Assembly: GCA_002306055.1 (NCBI GenBank)
Contig: DBRR01000040.1
Location: 1 to 29,672, forward strand
Direction: 5' to 3'
Source of the DNA: Anaerolineaceae bacterium UBA1363
GTDB lineage: Bacteria > Chloroflexota > Anaerolineae > Anaerolineales > Anaerolineaceae
Length of the DNA: 29,672 bases
The translations under genes were made by a program, and so were the position numbers. This document shows, piece by piece, positions 16,057 to 24,459 of this stretch; positions within the stretch are counted from its first letter, which is position 1; each line of letters starts with the position of its first letter. The notes under the pieces were generated by a model. That model searched no databases. It had not been told where the DNA came from and saw only the letters and a program-made list of their open reading frames with translations.

Positions 16057-18156
16057 ATGCCATCATCACTCACCCCTTTTTTTGACGCAAAAGGCGTTGC
16101 CATCTTAGGTGCATCGACCAATCCCAAGAAACTCAGCTACGGAATTCTGGAAAATCTTTTGAGCTTTGGCTATAAGGGCGAAGTTTATCCAGTGAATCCA
16201 AACGCCACTGAGATCCTGGGCAAGAAGGCTTACGCTTCGATATCTGACGTGCCAGATCCGGTCGAATTAGCTGTGGTTGTTCTGCCTGTGACGGTAATCA
16301 TGGAAACCATGAAGGAAATTGGCGAGCGAGGGATCAAGGCGGTTGTCATTATCACAGGCGGCTTCAGGGAACTTGGTGGGGAAGGCGCTAAAATAGAGCT
16401 GGCCGTGAAGGAATTGGCGCGTTCCTATGGGATGCGAGTGGTTGGACCTAATTGCGTGGGAACCATTGATGTGCGCACCGGATTGGATTCAACCTTCATT
16501 AAAGGTATTCCTCCCGCTGGACCAATCGCTTTCATCTCCCAATCCGGAGCCATTTGCGGTGGTGTGATCGACTTGATCATCAATTCCAAGATCGGATTTT
16601 CACATTTTGCCAGCCTGGGCAATGAGATGGACGTCACTGAAGCCGATATGCTCGAGTACTTTGCGGAAGATGAACACGCGAAAGTGATTGCCATGTACAT
16701 CGAGGGGATCCAGGATGGACCACGGTTTATGGAAGTGGCAAGGCGGGTGTCGCAAAAGAAACCGATCGTATTCCTAAAAGCTGGGAAAAACGACGCCGGC
16801 GCTAAGGCAGTCAGTTCGCACACAGGCTCACTGGCAGGCTCCTATGCAGCCTATCAGGCTGCACTGGAACAAGCCGGAGTGATAGAAGTCGAAACGATCA
16901 GTCAGCTATTTAATGTGGCTTGGGCTCTTGGTACACAGCCACTACCAGCCGGGAAGCGCGTTGCGATGACGACGAATGCCGGCGGGGCTGCAGCACTGGC
17001 AGCGGACAGCCTGGCTTTTAATGGATTCGAACTGGCGCAGATCACGACGGAAATCCAGGCTAAACTACGAACGAAATTAAACCCAAGCGCTCAGGTAACG
17101 AATCCGGTTGATATGCTGGGATCGGTCAGCCCTGAGGATTACCTTTGGAGCCTGGGAAATTTGGATGCGGATGAGGGCGTGGATGTGTTGCTTCCTATCC
17201 TGGTTCCGCAGGCTTTGGTGGATACCCTGGGAGTGGCAAACGCCTGGGTCGAAATCGGCAAAAAAACTAATAAGACCTTGCTGACGTGCCTCATGGGCGA
17301 ACGTAGCACGCTCGAAGCAGAACAGTGCCTGAACATGGCAGGAGTGCCGGTGTATGCTTATCCCGATGAAGCAGGGCGTGTTTTGAGGGGGATGGAAAGT
17401 TACAAAAAGGTTCTAAGGCGATCAGCATTTAACCCGGTCCGCATTGAGGACATCGACCACAACAAAATGGTTGCGGTAATGGCTTTGGTGAAGGGCGGGC
17501 ATACTGTAGGTGAGTATGGAACCCGGGTGATGCTGGAAGCTTACGGCATTCAGAATGTGCCAGGTGATCTGGCGGGTAATGTCGATGAAGCTTTCAAGAT
17601 TGCTGAAAAGGCTGGGTATCCGGTGGTAATGAAGATCGTCTCTGAGGACATCTTGCATAAGTCGGATTCCGGCGGAATCGCATTGAACATCAATAATTCT
17701 GAAGAGCTGCGCGTAGAATATGACGCGATGATGGCTCGCATAGCCAAAAATGAACCCCAGGCACACATTCAGGGTGTGATGATAGAAAAGATGGCACCCA
17801 AGGGCTTGGAAGTGATCGTCGGAATGCGGCGTGACCCCACCTTTGGACCGCTCATGATGTTTGGTTTAGGTGGCACGATGGTGGAATTGCTCAAGGACGT
17901 CAGTTTTAAGGTGGCACCACTTACTGATGAGGATATCGATCAGATGATCGATAGCACCCTGGCGGGCAAGCTGCTCAAGGGATATCGCGGTTCGGCGAAA
18001 TCGGATATTGCTGCCGTGAAAGAGACTATTGCACGTTTGAGCCAGTTGAGTCTGGATAACCCTGAAATCAGTGAGATTGAGATCAACCCACTGATCGTTT
18101 ATCCCGAAGGTCAGGGCGCGATCTCGCTTGACAGCCGGGCGATATTAAGGAAGTGA
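16057..18156 (+). CDS. Acetate--CoA ligase (ADP-forming), fused alpha-beta chain
   Basis: Converts acetyl-CoA (or another acyl-CoA), ADP and phosphate to the acid, CoA and ATP. This is the energy-conserving last step of acetate formation, typical of archaea and some fermenting bacteria. 699 residues. Domain order: CoA-binding domain (residues 1-130, AILGASTNPKKLSYG), succinyl-CoA-ligase-like flavodoxin domains (IAFISQSGA, GAKAVSSHTGS with the likely phospho-His at 255), and a C-terminal ATP-grasp domain from about 470 (YPVVMKIVSEDILHKSDSGG, FGLGGTMVELLKD, EIEINPLIV). Alpha and beta parts are separate subunits in many archaea and fused here. The start has GGAGAG six bases upstream. A dehydrogenase gene follows 32 bases downstream. 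Acyl specificity cannot be read. Confidence 0.94.
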   Translation: MPSSLTPFFDAKGVAILGASTNPKKLSYGILENLLSFGYKGEVYPVNPNATEILGKKAYASISDVPDPVELAVVVLPVTVIMETMKEIGERGIKAVVIITGGFRELGGEGAKIELAVKELARSYGMRVVGPNCVGTIDVRTGLDSTFIKGIPPAGPIAFISQSGAICGGVIDLIINSKIGFSHFASLGNEMDVTEADMLEYFAEDEHAKVIAMYIEGIQDGPRFMEVARRVSQKKPIVFLKAGKNDAGAKAVSSHTGSLAGSYAAYQAALEQAGVIEVETISQLFNVAWALGTQPLPAGKRVAMTTNAGGAAALAADSLAFNGFELAQITTEIQAKLRTKLNPSAQVTNPVDMLGSVSPEDYLWSLGNLDADEGVDVLLPILVPQALVDTLGVANAWVEIGKKTNKTLLTCLMGERSTLEAEQCLNMAGVPVYAYPDEAGRVLRGMESYKKVLRRSAFNPVRIEDIDHNKMVAVMALVKGGHTVGEYGTRVMLEAYGIQNVPGDLAGNVDEAFKIAEKAGYPVVMKIVSEDILHKSDSGGIALNINNSEELRVEYDAMMARIAKNEPQAHIQGVMIEKMAPKGLEVIVGMRRDPTFGPLMMFGLGGTMVELLKDVSFKVAPLTDEDIDQMIDSTLAGKLLKGYRGSAKSDIAAVKETIARLSQLSLDNPEISEIEINPLIVYPEGQGAISLDSRAILRK

Positions 18157-18188
18157 GAAGAAATCACGACCATCAGATTGGAGAGACA

Positions 18189-18971
18189 ATGATTCAATCG
18201 AATGAATTTGCAGGAAAAATCGTTTTGGTTACGGGTGCTAGCCAAGGAATAGGCTTGGAGATTTGCAGACAATTTTCGGATTTGGGAGCCACAGTCCTCT
18301 CGGTTGCCAGGAACAAAGAAAAACTTGAAACAGCTAAGAATACGATAAAGAATAATTCCAATGTTTATACCTATCCATGCGATCTATCTGTGGAATCGGA
18401 AATAGAAAAGTTATTTCATAAAATTAAGGAAAAATTCCGGAAGGTTGATATCCTGGTGAACAATTTGGGCGCGTACTCGGACAAAGTTGAATGGAATGCG
18501 ATCGATTATGACCTGTGGATCAAAACCTTTGAAACCAATGTCCTTAGCGCCTATTTTTGTATGGTCAAAGCTGCCGAGATAATGGTCGAGAATAAGACAA
18601 AAGGTGTCATCATAAACATCGGCTCTTCGTCAGCTTTACAAGTGAAAAAAGGAAGGTTGCATTACACAGTCACAAAATCATCCCTTCATACTCTTTCACG
18701 GGTAGCCGCGATGGACCTCGCAAAGCACCAAATTCGTGTCAATGTTGTTTCTCCAGGACCTACGGCAACTGAAATAGTTCAAGAAAGAATGCAAGACCCG
18801 GAACAAAGGGCACAAGAAGAAGCAAGACTGAAAAAGATACCCCTGGGAAGATATGCTTCAACTGTTGACATTGCCAATGCGGTGGTCTTTCTCAGTTCGA
18901 GCATGGGAGAATTTATTACCGGAGCTATTCTGCCTGTGGATGGCGGTTACACCATCGGCGAAACTGTGTAA
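18189..18971 (+). CDS. Short-chain dehydrogenase/reductase (SDR)
   Basis: Classical NAD(P)-dependent SDR of 260 residues. The cofactor loop TGASQGIG is near the N-terminus, NNLG replaces the common NNAG, the catalytic set is Ser in IGSSSA and YTVTK, and the C-terminus ends FITGAILPVDGG as in FabG-like reductases. The start ATG 18189 is preceded by GGAGAG; a longer frame overlapping the previous stop at 18153 has no ribosome site. Codon use is visibly more A/T-rich (many AAA, AAT, ATA) than in the upstream synthetase gene, which may mean recent acquisition. Substrate unknown; many similar enzymes reduce 3-oxoacyl groups or sugars. Confidence 0.93.
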   Translation: MIQSNEFAGKIVLVTGASQGIGLEICRQFSDLGATVLSVARNKEKLETAKNTIKNNSNVYTYPCDLSVESEIEKLFHKIKEKFRKVDILVNNLGAYSDKVEWNAIDYDLWIKTFETNVLSAYFCMVKAAEIMVENKTKGVIINIGSSSALQVKKGRLHYTVTKSSLHTLSRVAAMDLAKHQIRVNVVSPGPTATEIVQERMQDPEQRAQEEARLKKIPLGRYASTVDIANAVVFLSSSMGEFITGAILPVDGGYTIGETV

Positions 18972-19018
18972 ATGGATTAAGCTGAAGGTTTAGTGGGGAT
19001 AACACAATAAATAATAAA

Positions 19019-19091
19019 AGCCAACGGGGGGATTTGAACCCTCGACCGGGCGCTTACGAAGCGTCTGCTCTACCGACTGAGCTACGTTGGC
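19019..19091 (-). tRNA. tRNA-Thr (anticodon CGT)
   Basis: Acceptor GCCAACG pairs with CGTTGGC, discriminator T, CCA not encoded. The D arm GCTC/GAGC is present. The anticodon loop TTCGTAA gives CGT, reading ACG. The anticodon stem GACGC/GCGCC contains one A-C mismatch at its second pair. The T loop is TTCAAAT. Confidence 0.94.
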
Positions 19092-19100
19092 GTGGAGGCG

Positions 19101-19106
19101 ATTATA
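19101..19106 (-). promoter_or_regulatory. -10 box of tRNA-Thr
   Basis: TATAAT on the minus strand, nine bases before the tRNA 5' end. Confidence 0.5.
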
Positions 19107-19407
19107 TCAGAATTTTTGATGATTAAGGGGTGTAGAAGTGATAATGTGTAGTGGCAATATGATAATGTCCTAAAGTAAGAGCAAGTGAAATCTTTAGATT
19201 AACCTCTGCCAACCGTGAAACAGATGGGTAAGCGACTGAGAGCATCCATGAAGTGGGCGTCGGTGTTTATCATGGTCAGGCACAGGGGTCTGACCCTACA
19301 ACGACGGTATGCAAAAGAGCCGAATCGACCCCGCAAAAATACATGATGCAGGGGGTACAAAACCCAACTCCCTGTTGCGCGCGGGTACATGCGTTACAAA
19401 GGAAAGC
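19107..19407. other. Gene-free spacer with repeat-like and remnant-like sequence
   Basis: No credible gene. TGATAATGT occurs twice (19139-19147, 19160-19168). CTCTGCCAACCGTGA at 19204-19218 recurs exactly at 19599-19613 inside dinB, in the same orientation. GGTCAG 19274-19279 and CTGACC 19290-19295 form a hairpin, followed by CTACA, so the minus strand reads TGTAGGGTCAGACCCC. This resembles the palindromic dispersed repeats seen in many bacterial genomes. Small open frames here have no ribosome site or recognisable product. Confidence 0.5.
19274..19295. repeat. Palindromic REP-like hairpin
   Basis: GGTCAG and CTGACC separated by a ten-base loop with a GGGG run. The flanking CTACA gives a GTAGGG-type end on the minus strand, as also seen at the outer arm of the element at 4328. 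One copy only in this window. Confidence 0.4.
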
Positions 19408-20604
19408 TTACTTTTTGGGTTCCTTCTTATCCGTTTTCATTGCGCTGGCTCGCATGATGATTTCCTTGCCGTACTTATCTTTGAGAGTGTCGATAGCTTC
19501 GCTAAGTTGGGTTTTCTTTTGGGCGGTATTATCCCATAATGAGAGCTGGATGGCAGGATCTTCCAGCTTGGTAACGCCGACGCCCAGCAGACGTACCTCT
19601 CTGCCAACCGTGAGATGACTCTTAAGCAATTCCATCACGGCGTTAAAGATCTCATCATCCAGATTGGTTGGCTGCAAAAGCATTTTTTGGCGAGTAATGG
19701 TGGAAAAGTCCGAGTATCGGATCTTGATCTGCACGCAACTTCCTGCCAGGTTGTGCTTGCGTAAGCGATAACCAACCTTATCGGACAGCCAGCGTAAGGT
19801 ATCCAAAATTTGCTGAAGGTCATCTGTGTCAGAGTAGTAGGTGGTCTCATTACTGACCGATTTTGGATCGTTTTCGCTATCATAAACCGGCCGCGTGTCG
19901 ATCCCCTTTGCCCGGTCGAGGATCTCAAGGGCATGGTTGCCAAAAAAACTGCGCAATTCCATCTCGGAAAGCTCATAAAGCTGCCCAATGCGTAAAATGC
20001 CTCTTTCACGTAATTTTTCAGCTGTTTTAGGACCAAATCCCCACAGAGCCTGGATGTCAAGGGGGGCAAGGAATGCTTGCTCTTCTCCCGGTTCGATGAT
20101 GGTGATCGCACGGGGGGCGCGACCAGTGCGCACCTGCTTCTTACCATAGTCGTTCGCCATTTTGGCAACCAGTTTATTGGTTGCTCCCCCAAGGGAACAG
20201 GGAAGTTGGGTTTCATCTGCAACCCGTTTTTGCAGCCCGGTCGCGATAAGCCGGAGGGGTTGCGGCAGATCACTGACATCCAAAAAAGCTTCATCCACCG
20301 AAACCTGTTCGACCAAAGGCGTCGTATCCTGGAGGATGGACATCACCCGATCAGAATATTCACTATAAAGCCCATGGCGAGGATGGATCATGATCAACTC
20401 AGGGCAGAGTTGGAGGGCTTTTCCAGCAGGCATCGCAGAGCGTACGCCCTTAAGACGTGCCACGTATGAGCATGACGCTATCACACCGCGACCTTGAGGA
20501 CTGCCACCAACAGCAAAAGCTTTGCCCACGAGGGATGGGTCAAGCAACTCTTCGACTGAACAGAAGAAAGCGTCGAGGTCGAGGTGAAGGATCTTACGTG
20601 TCAT
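19408..20604 (-). CDS. dinB: DNA polymerase IV (Y-family)
   Basis: Translesion polymerase of 398 residues that copies past damaged bases with low fidelity. Palm catalytic acids are visible in HLDLDAFF (Asp9) and SVDEAFLDVS (Asp104, Glu105). The finger segment SYVARLKGVRSAMP, the helix-hairpin-helix thumb (LWGFGPKTAEKLRERGI) and the C-terminal little-finger domain are present. The final residues are a Lys-rich tail rather than a clear beta-clamp motif. The ATG at 20604 directly follows the terminator-like hairpin after gyrB, and no Shine-Dalgarno is visible, so how it is translated is unclear. Confidence 0.96.
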   Translation of the reverse strand: MTRKILHLDLDAFFCSVEELLDPSLVGKAFAVGGSPQGRGVIASCSYVARLKGVRSAMPAGKALQLCPELIMIHPRHGLYSEYSDRVMSILQDTTPLVEQVSVDEAFLDVSDLPQPLRLIATGLQKRVADETQLPCSLGGATNKLVAKMANDYGKKQVRTGRAPRAITIIEPGEEQAFLAPLDIQALWGFGPKTAEKLRERGILRIGQLYELSEMELRSFFGNHALEILDRAKGIDTRPVYDSENDPKSVSNETTYYSDTDDLQQILDTLRWLSDKVGYRLRKHNLAGSCVQIKIRYSDFSTITRQKMLLQPTNLDDEIFNAVMELLKSHLTVGREVRLLGVGVTKLEDPAIQLSLWDNTAQKKTQLSEAIDTLKDKYGKEIIMRASAMKTDKKEPKK

Positions 20605-20611
20605 ATTAACA

Positions 20612-20636
20612 AACTCGCCTGTTTTCCAGGCGAGTT
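20612..20636 (-). terminator. Hairpin between gyrB and dinB
   Basis: On the minus strand AACTCGCCTG pairs with CAGGCGAGTT around a GAAAA loop, followed by a weak T-rich stretch (TGTTAAT). It begins about eight bases after the gyrB stop and ends eight bases before the dinB ATG. It could end gyrB transcription or act as an attenuator before dinB. Confidence 0.65.
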
Positions 20637-20644
20637 ACAAGCGG

Positions 20645-22558
20645 TTAGATATCCAGGTTACGCACTTCTTTTGCATGAGTTTGGATAAAACGCCGCCTCG
20701 GAGGAACGAGGGAGCCCATCAGCATGTCAAAGGTCAGGTCGGCTTCTGCCGCGTCTTCGATTTCAACCTGCAAGAGGGTGCGGTTTTCAGGGTTCATCGT
20801 CGTTTCCCAGAGCTGTTCGGGGTTCATTTCACCGAGACCTTTGTAACGGGAGAGACCCACCTTATTGGCGCCACCCAGTTTTGTGATCAGTTTATCTTTT
20901 TCGGCGTCGTTGTAGGCATAGAAGACCTGATTACGATTGCTGATGCGATAAAGTGGCGGCTGAGCAATGTAGAGGTGCCCCTCTTCGATTAAAGGCTGCA
21001 TGTAGCGGAAAAAGAAGGTCAATAGCAGGGTGCGGATGTGGGCACCATCCACGTCAGCATCGGTCATGATGATCACCCGACCGTACCGGAGACCTTTGAG
21101 ATCAAAAGAGTCGCCAATGCCGGTGCCAAGCGCAGAGACGAGTGATTTCACTTCACGGTTGCCAAGGATTTTATCCAGGCGTGCCCGTTCGGTGTTGAGG
21201 ATCTTTCCACGCAGAGGAAGGATAGCCTGAAAATGGCGGTCGCGACCTTGCTTGGCTGAGCCCCCTGCCGATTCACCTTCAACAATGAACATTTCTGTTT
21301 TTTCTGGATTACGTTCTGAACAGTCAGCCAGCTTGCCAGGAAGAGTCATCGACTCGAGTGCGGATTTGCGAATAACGAGGTCACGCGCTTTCTTGGCTGC
21401 ATCACGTGCCCGGGCAGAAGTGAGACATTTCTGCACAATGGCACGCCCGGTTGCGGGGTTTTCATCCAGAAAAGTGGAAACCGTTTCAAGCACCACTGCC
21501 TGAACATAAGTCTGAACTTCTGGATTCATCAGTTTAACCTTGGTCTGGCTTTCAAACTGAGGATCCGGGTGTTTGATACTGACAATGGCAGTCAGTCCCT
21601 CCCGGGTGTCATCTCCGCTGAAATTTGGTTCTGATTCTTTTAGCAGACCTGCTTTACGGGCATAATCATTGATACTGCGCGTGATGGCAGCCCGCAGTCC
21701 AGTGAGATGTGTGCCGCCGTCGATCGTATTGATCGTGTTGGCGAAGGTGTAGATGGATTCAGAATATGCATCGGTGTACTGTAAGGCAAATTCAACCCCA
21801 ATGCCTTCAAATTCTTTCTCGCCATAGATCAATGGATGGAGCGTTTCACGATTGCGGTTAATGTATCGGGCGAAGGAGGCTATCCCACCTTCGAAGTGGA
21901 AAGTCATTTCCTTGCCGTCCCGCTCGTCAATCAACTGGATGCTGACACCGCGGGTAACAAAAGCCATTTCCCGAAAACGCTGGACAAGTGTTTCGAAACG
22001 GAAGCTGGCTTCATCCTTGAAAATTTCACGATCAAAATGAAAAGATATCGAAGTGCCAGTGTAATCGCCAGTGTATGTGCCAATGGCTTTGACGGGTTCC
22101 TTAGGGATTCCTTTCTCGTACCTTTGGAAGTAAATTTTGTTTGAGCGGTGTATGGTGACTTCGCACCATTCCGACAGCGCATTTACCGCCGAAACACCCA
22201 CACCGTGCAAACCACCAGAGACTTTGTAGGATCCACCGCCAAATTTACCACCAGCATGCAGCACGGTCATAACAACCTGCAGAGCTGATATCTTCTTCTC
22301 TGGGTGGATTTCCACGGGAATTCCGCGGCCATTGTCTTTGACAGTCACGCTTTCATCTGCATGAATCGTGACCGAAATATGATCACAATAGCCGGCAAGA
22401 GCCTCATCAATGGAGTTGTCAACGACTTCATAGATGAGGTGATGAAGGGCTTTGATGTCGGTACCACCAACATACATGCCAGGCCGGCGACGAACAGCCT
22501 CAAGTCCTTCGAGGATCTGGATATCACCTGCATTGTAATGTTCGAGTTTATTGTTCAA
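20645..22558 (-). CDS. gyrB: DNA gyrase subunit B
   Basis: ATPase subunit of gyrase, which introduces negative supercoils with GyrA. About 637 residues. The GHKL ATPase site is visible (EVVDNSIDEALAGY, DNGRGIPVEIHP, GGLHGVGVSAVNALS), then the transducer domain with QTKVKLMNPEV, and the TOPRIM domain with VEGESAGGSAKQGRDRHFQ and IMTDADVDGAHIRTLLLTFF. The C-terminus ends PRRRFIQTHAKEVRNLDI as in GyrB. I prefer TTG 22558, which has GGAG six bases upstream; TTG 22570 is possible but lacks a ribosome site. The TOPRIM motif reads EGESAGG instead of the usual EGDSAGG. GyrB is preferred over ParE from the overall sequence; gyrA is not in the window. Confidence 0.95.
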   Translation of the reverse strand: MNNKLEHYNAGDIQILEGLEAVRRRPGMYVGGTDIKALHHLIYEVVDNSIDEALAGYCDHISVTIHADESVTVKDNGRGIPVEIHPEKKISALQVVMTVLHAGGKFGGGSYKVSGGLHGVGVSAVNALSEWCEVTIHRSNKIYFQRYEKGIPKEPVKAIGTYTGDYTGTSISFHFDREIFKDEASFRFETLVQRFREMAFVTRGVSIQLIDERDGKEMTFHFEGGIASFARYINRNRETLHPLIYGEKEFEGIGVEFALQYTDAYSESIYTFANTINTIDGGTHLTGLRAAITRSINDYARKAGLLKESEPNFSGDDTREGLTAIVSIKHPDPQFESQTKVKLMNPEVQTYVQAVVLETVSTFLDENPATGRAIVQKCLTSARARDAAKKARDLVIRKSALESMTLPGKLADCSERNPEKTEMFIVEGESAGGSAKQGRDRHFQAILPLRGKILNTERARLDKILGNREVKSLVSALGTGIGDSFDLKGLRYGRVIIMTDADVDGAHIRTLLLTFFFRYMQPLIEEGHLYIAQPPLYRISNRNQVFYAYNDAEKDKLITKLGGANKVGLSRYKGLGEMNPEQLWETTMNPENRTLLQVEIEDAAEADLTFDMLMGSLVPPRRRFIQTHAKEVRNLDI

Positions 22559-22573
22559 GTTCTGCTCCAAAGT

Positions 22574-23560
22574 TTATGCCAGATCGGTTTCTGACATCAG
22601 ATTTTCAGTGAATTCACGGACGGAATTGCGCGCGTCAATGATGAAATGAAAGCTTGCTGCTAGTATTATGATTGAGATCAATGCATGCCCAAAAACACTG
22701 ACCAATAACATCCAGGAATCATCAGGTGGGATCCGCCAGAGCATATTGGTCAGATAACTCACTAGGATCGCAAGGAAAAGAAACGTCGTACTTTTGGCGT
22801 TGGTCATTCGCACAGTACGGAAGCTTGTGAGCAATGCCTGGGCGAAAGTCATTTTTTCCAGAAAGATGAGATGGGGAGTGAAAAGGACTGGTGTGATGAG
22901 GGTGATAATAGCAATGGTAAGGAAGAAGTAGCCAATAGAAGTAAAAATTGGAAGTAAGGCACCAATCAGACTGATCAGTAGCATGGCGGGGAAGATGACC
23001 AAAAGTGTGAAGATGATCGAAACGATTGGGATCAACACCCATGATAGTAATGACCGCGGCTCAAGAATAGATTCAACCGACACAGATTGGGTGGAGGTTG
23101 CTCTTGCGATTAACCGGTAAAGGAAGTAGGCGAAAACCAATCCAATCAGGGACAATCCAAGAATAACAAGAAAAACTGAGCCAGGTTGCTGTAGTTGGAT
23201 GAACTGATATTCTCCGAGCGGATTGCGTTCGAAAGCGGTGAAAGAAAACAGGCTTGGTATTCCAACCGGAAAAGAACGAAGGAAGGCTGTCAGACTAAAG
23301 TAGCGGAAGAATTCAACCGACTGGATTTTTAAAGTTTCCCAACTCGCGACCAGATCAGCCGTGGCTGAAGGTGGTAAGACGAAGCGCTGGATTGCATTCT
23401 GCATCAAATCGACGATGGTAATTCGAACGCCGAAAAGTAAGAAAAGATCAAGGATAATTGGGAAAAGAACCAGGTAAAGATGTTTTGAAACGGTGTCGTA
23501 TCCAGCCTTAAATGCTGCAAATATCTTTGGTTGTTTTTGGAATGGTAGCATAAGTTTCAT
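22574..23560 (-). CDS. Polytopic membrane protein of unknown function
   Basis: 328 residues with about five to six hydrophobic segments: roughly 27-47, 85-105, 127-148, 170-225 (two helices) and 265-305. A soluble loop lies between the first two. I do not recognise a catalytic motif; DUF4013-like or glycerophosphodiester-phosphodiesterase-type membrane domains are possible but unproven. The gene ends 15 bases before the preferred gyrB start, so the two are probably co-transcribed. ATG 23560 has TAAAAT nine bases upstream and only AAGG very close to it, so the leader is very short or absent. Confidence 0.8.
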   Translation of the reverse strand: MKLMLPFQKQPKIFAAFKAGYDTVSKHLYLVLFPIILDLFLLFGVRITIVDLMQNAIQRFVLPPSATADLVASWETLKIQSVEFFRYFSLTAFLRSFPVGIPSLFSFTAFERNPLGEYQFIQLQQPGSVFLVILGLSLIGLVFAYFLYRLIARATSTQSVSVESILEPRSLLSWVLIPIVSIIFTLLVIFPAMLLISLIGALLPIFTSIGYFFLTIAIITLITPVLFTPHLIFLEKMTFAQALLTSFRTVRMTNAKSTTFLFLAILVSYLTNMLWRIPPDDSWMLLVSVFGHALISIIILAASFHFIIDARNSVREFTENLMSETDLA

Positions 23561-23569
23561 AACCTTGTA

Positions 23570-23575
23570 ATTTTA
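23570..23575 (-). promoter_or_regulatory. -10 box before the membrane protein/gyrB unit
   Basis: TAAAAT on the minus strand, nine bases from ATG 23560. A divergent TAGAAT (23623-23628) serves the opposite gene. Confidence 0.4.
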
Positions 23576-23649
23576 CCATTAAATGAAGGGAAGCAGGGAA
23601 CTTCAGTTCACTTCAGTGGTGATAGAATACAAAAATTGAGGTGCTCGTT

Positions 23650-24459
23650 TTGGAGAGTCGTTATATCAATCGGTTTAGCATTTTTCTTGCGACCATGGCA
23701 ACGTTCTTTGCTGCGTTGTACCTGATGCCCCGAGAGCCGCTCACCACTGGTACGAATCTTTTCGGTTTCATCATTAACTTCAGTGTGATTGGGTTGGTTC
23801 CCGTGGTATTGATGCTGCTTTGCGTCGGGGGATGTTTTTGGTTATTTGTCACGAACCCTGATCTTGAGAAAAATGAAGGTATTCCCTGGGTATTGATCCC
23901 GAATGTTGTGCTTCCGAGCCTGGCTACATTGATCACAAGTACTTTGTTGATTCAACTGGAAAGGGATCTGGTTTGGTGGTTTACCCTTGGAGTAAGTTTG
24001 CTGGTAATTGGAATAATCCTGAATGCCGAATACCGCGTGCTTAGTCCCAAGGGAGAAACCTATCAGGTTGTGGCTCCACTTCTGATCAGCCTGGCATTTG
24101 GTCTGTTTTTGGCTTTCACGATTTCGCTGGCAGCTTCCCAGTTGAGAATGTATGTCCAGGTGATTCTAATCTTGATCGCGGCGGGGTTCGTTGCATATCG
24201 AACCATTCACCTGCGGACAAAAGGTGAGGGTGCGTTTTCAATTGTGCTTGTTTGTGGGGTATTGTGCGCGGAAATCGCGGGAGCTATGTATTACCTTTTT
24301 TTGAAACCAATCCAAAACGGGCTGGTTGTGTGCGGAGTGCTATATATTCTGACCGCGTTGATGGTGATTGAAGGTCCTCTGACCCGGCGAAAACTGATCG
24401 AACCACTGCTAATGGCAGGGTTGATACTTATTATGTTGATTGTCGTTAGCCTTGCCTAA
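23650..24459 (+). CDS. Polytopic membrane protein of unknown function
   Basis: 269 residues with about eight predicted membrane helices and short loops, no signal for a known enzyme. Helices lie at about 8-26, 38-66, 76-98, 103-122, 132-154, 160-175, 190-210 and 218-265. The start is taken as TTG 23650 because GAGGTG (23638-23643) stands six bases before it; the GTG at 23641 is part of that ribosome site. It diverges from the gyrB-linked membrane gene and ends convergent with the next gene, the two stop codons overlapping (24456-24459). Function unknown. Confidence 0.8.
   Translation: MESRYINRFSIFLATMATFFAALYLMPREPLTTGTNLFGFIINFSVIGLVPVVLMLLCVGGCFWLFVTNPDLEKNEGIPWVLIPNVVLPSLATLITSTLLIQLERDLVWWFTLGVSLLVIGIILNAEYRVLSPKGETYQVVAPLLISLAFGLFLAFTISLAASQLRMYVQVILILIAAGFVAYRTIHLRTKGEGAFSIVLVCGVLCAEIAGAMYYLFLKPIQNGLVVCGVLYILTALMVIEGPLTRRKLIEPLLMAGLILIMLIVVSLA

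Noticed and set aside
19199..19390. 63-codon frame on the minus strand before dinB
   Set aside because: No ribosome site, no recognisable product, and it crosses a palindromic repeat; treated as spacer.
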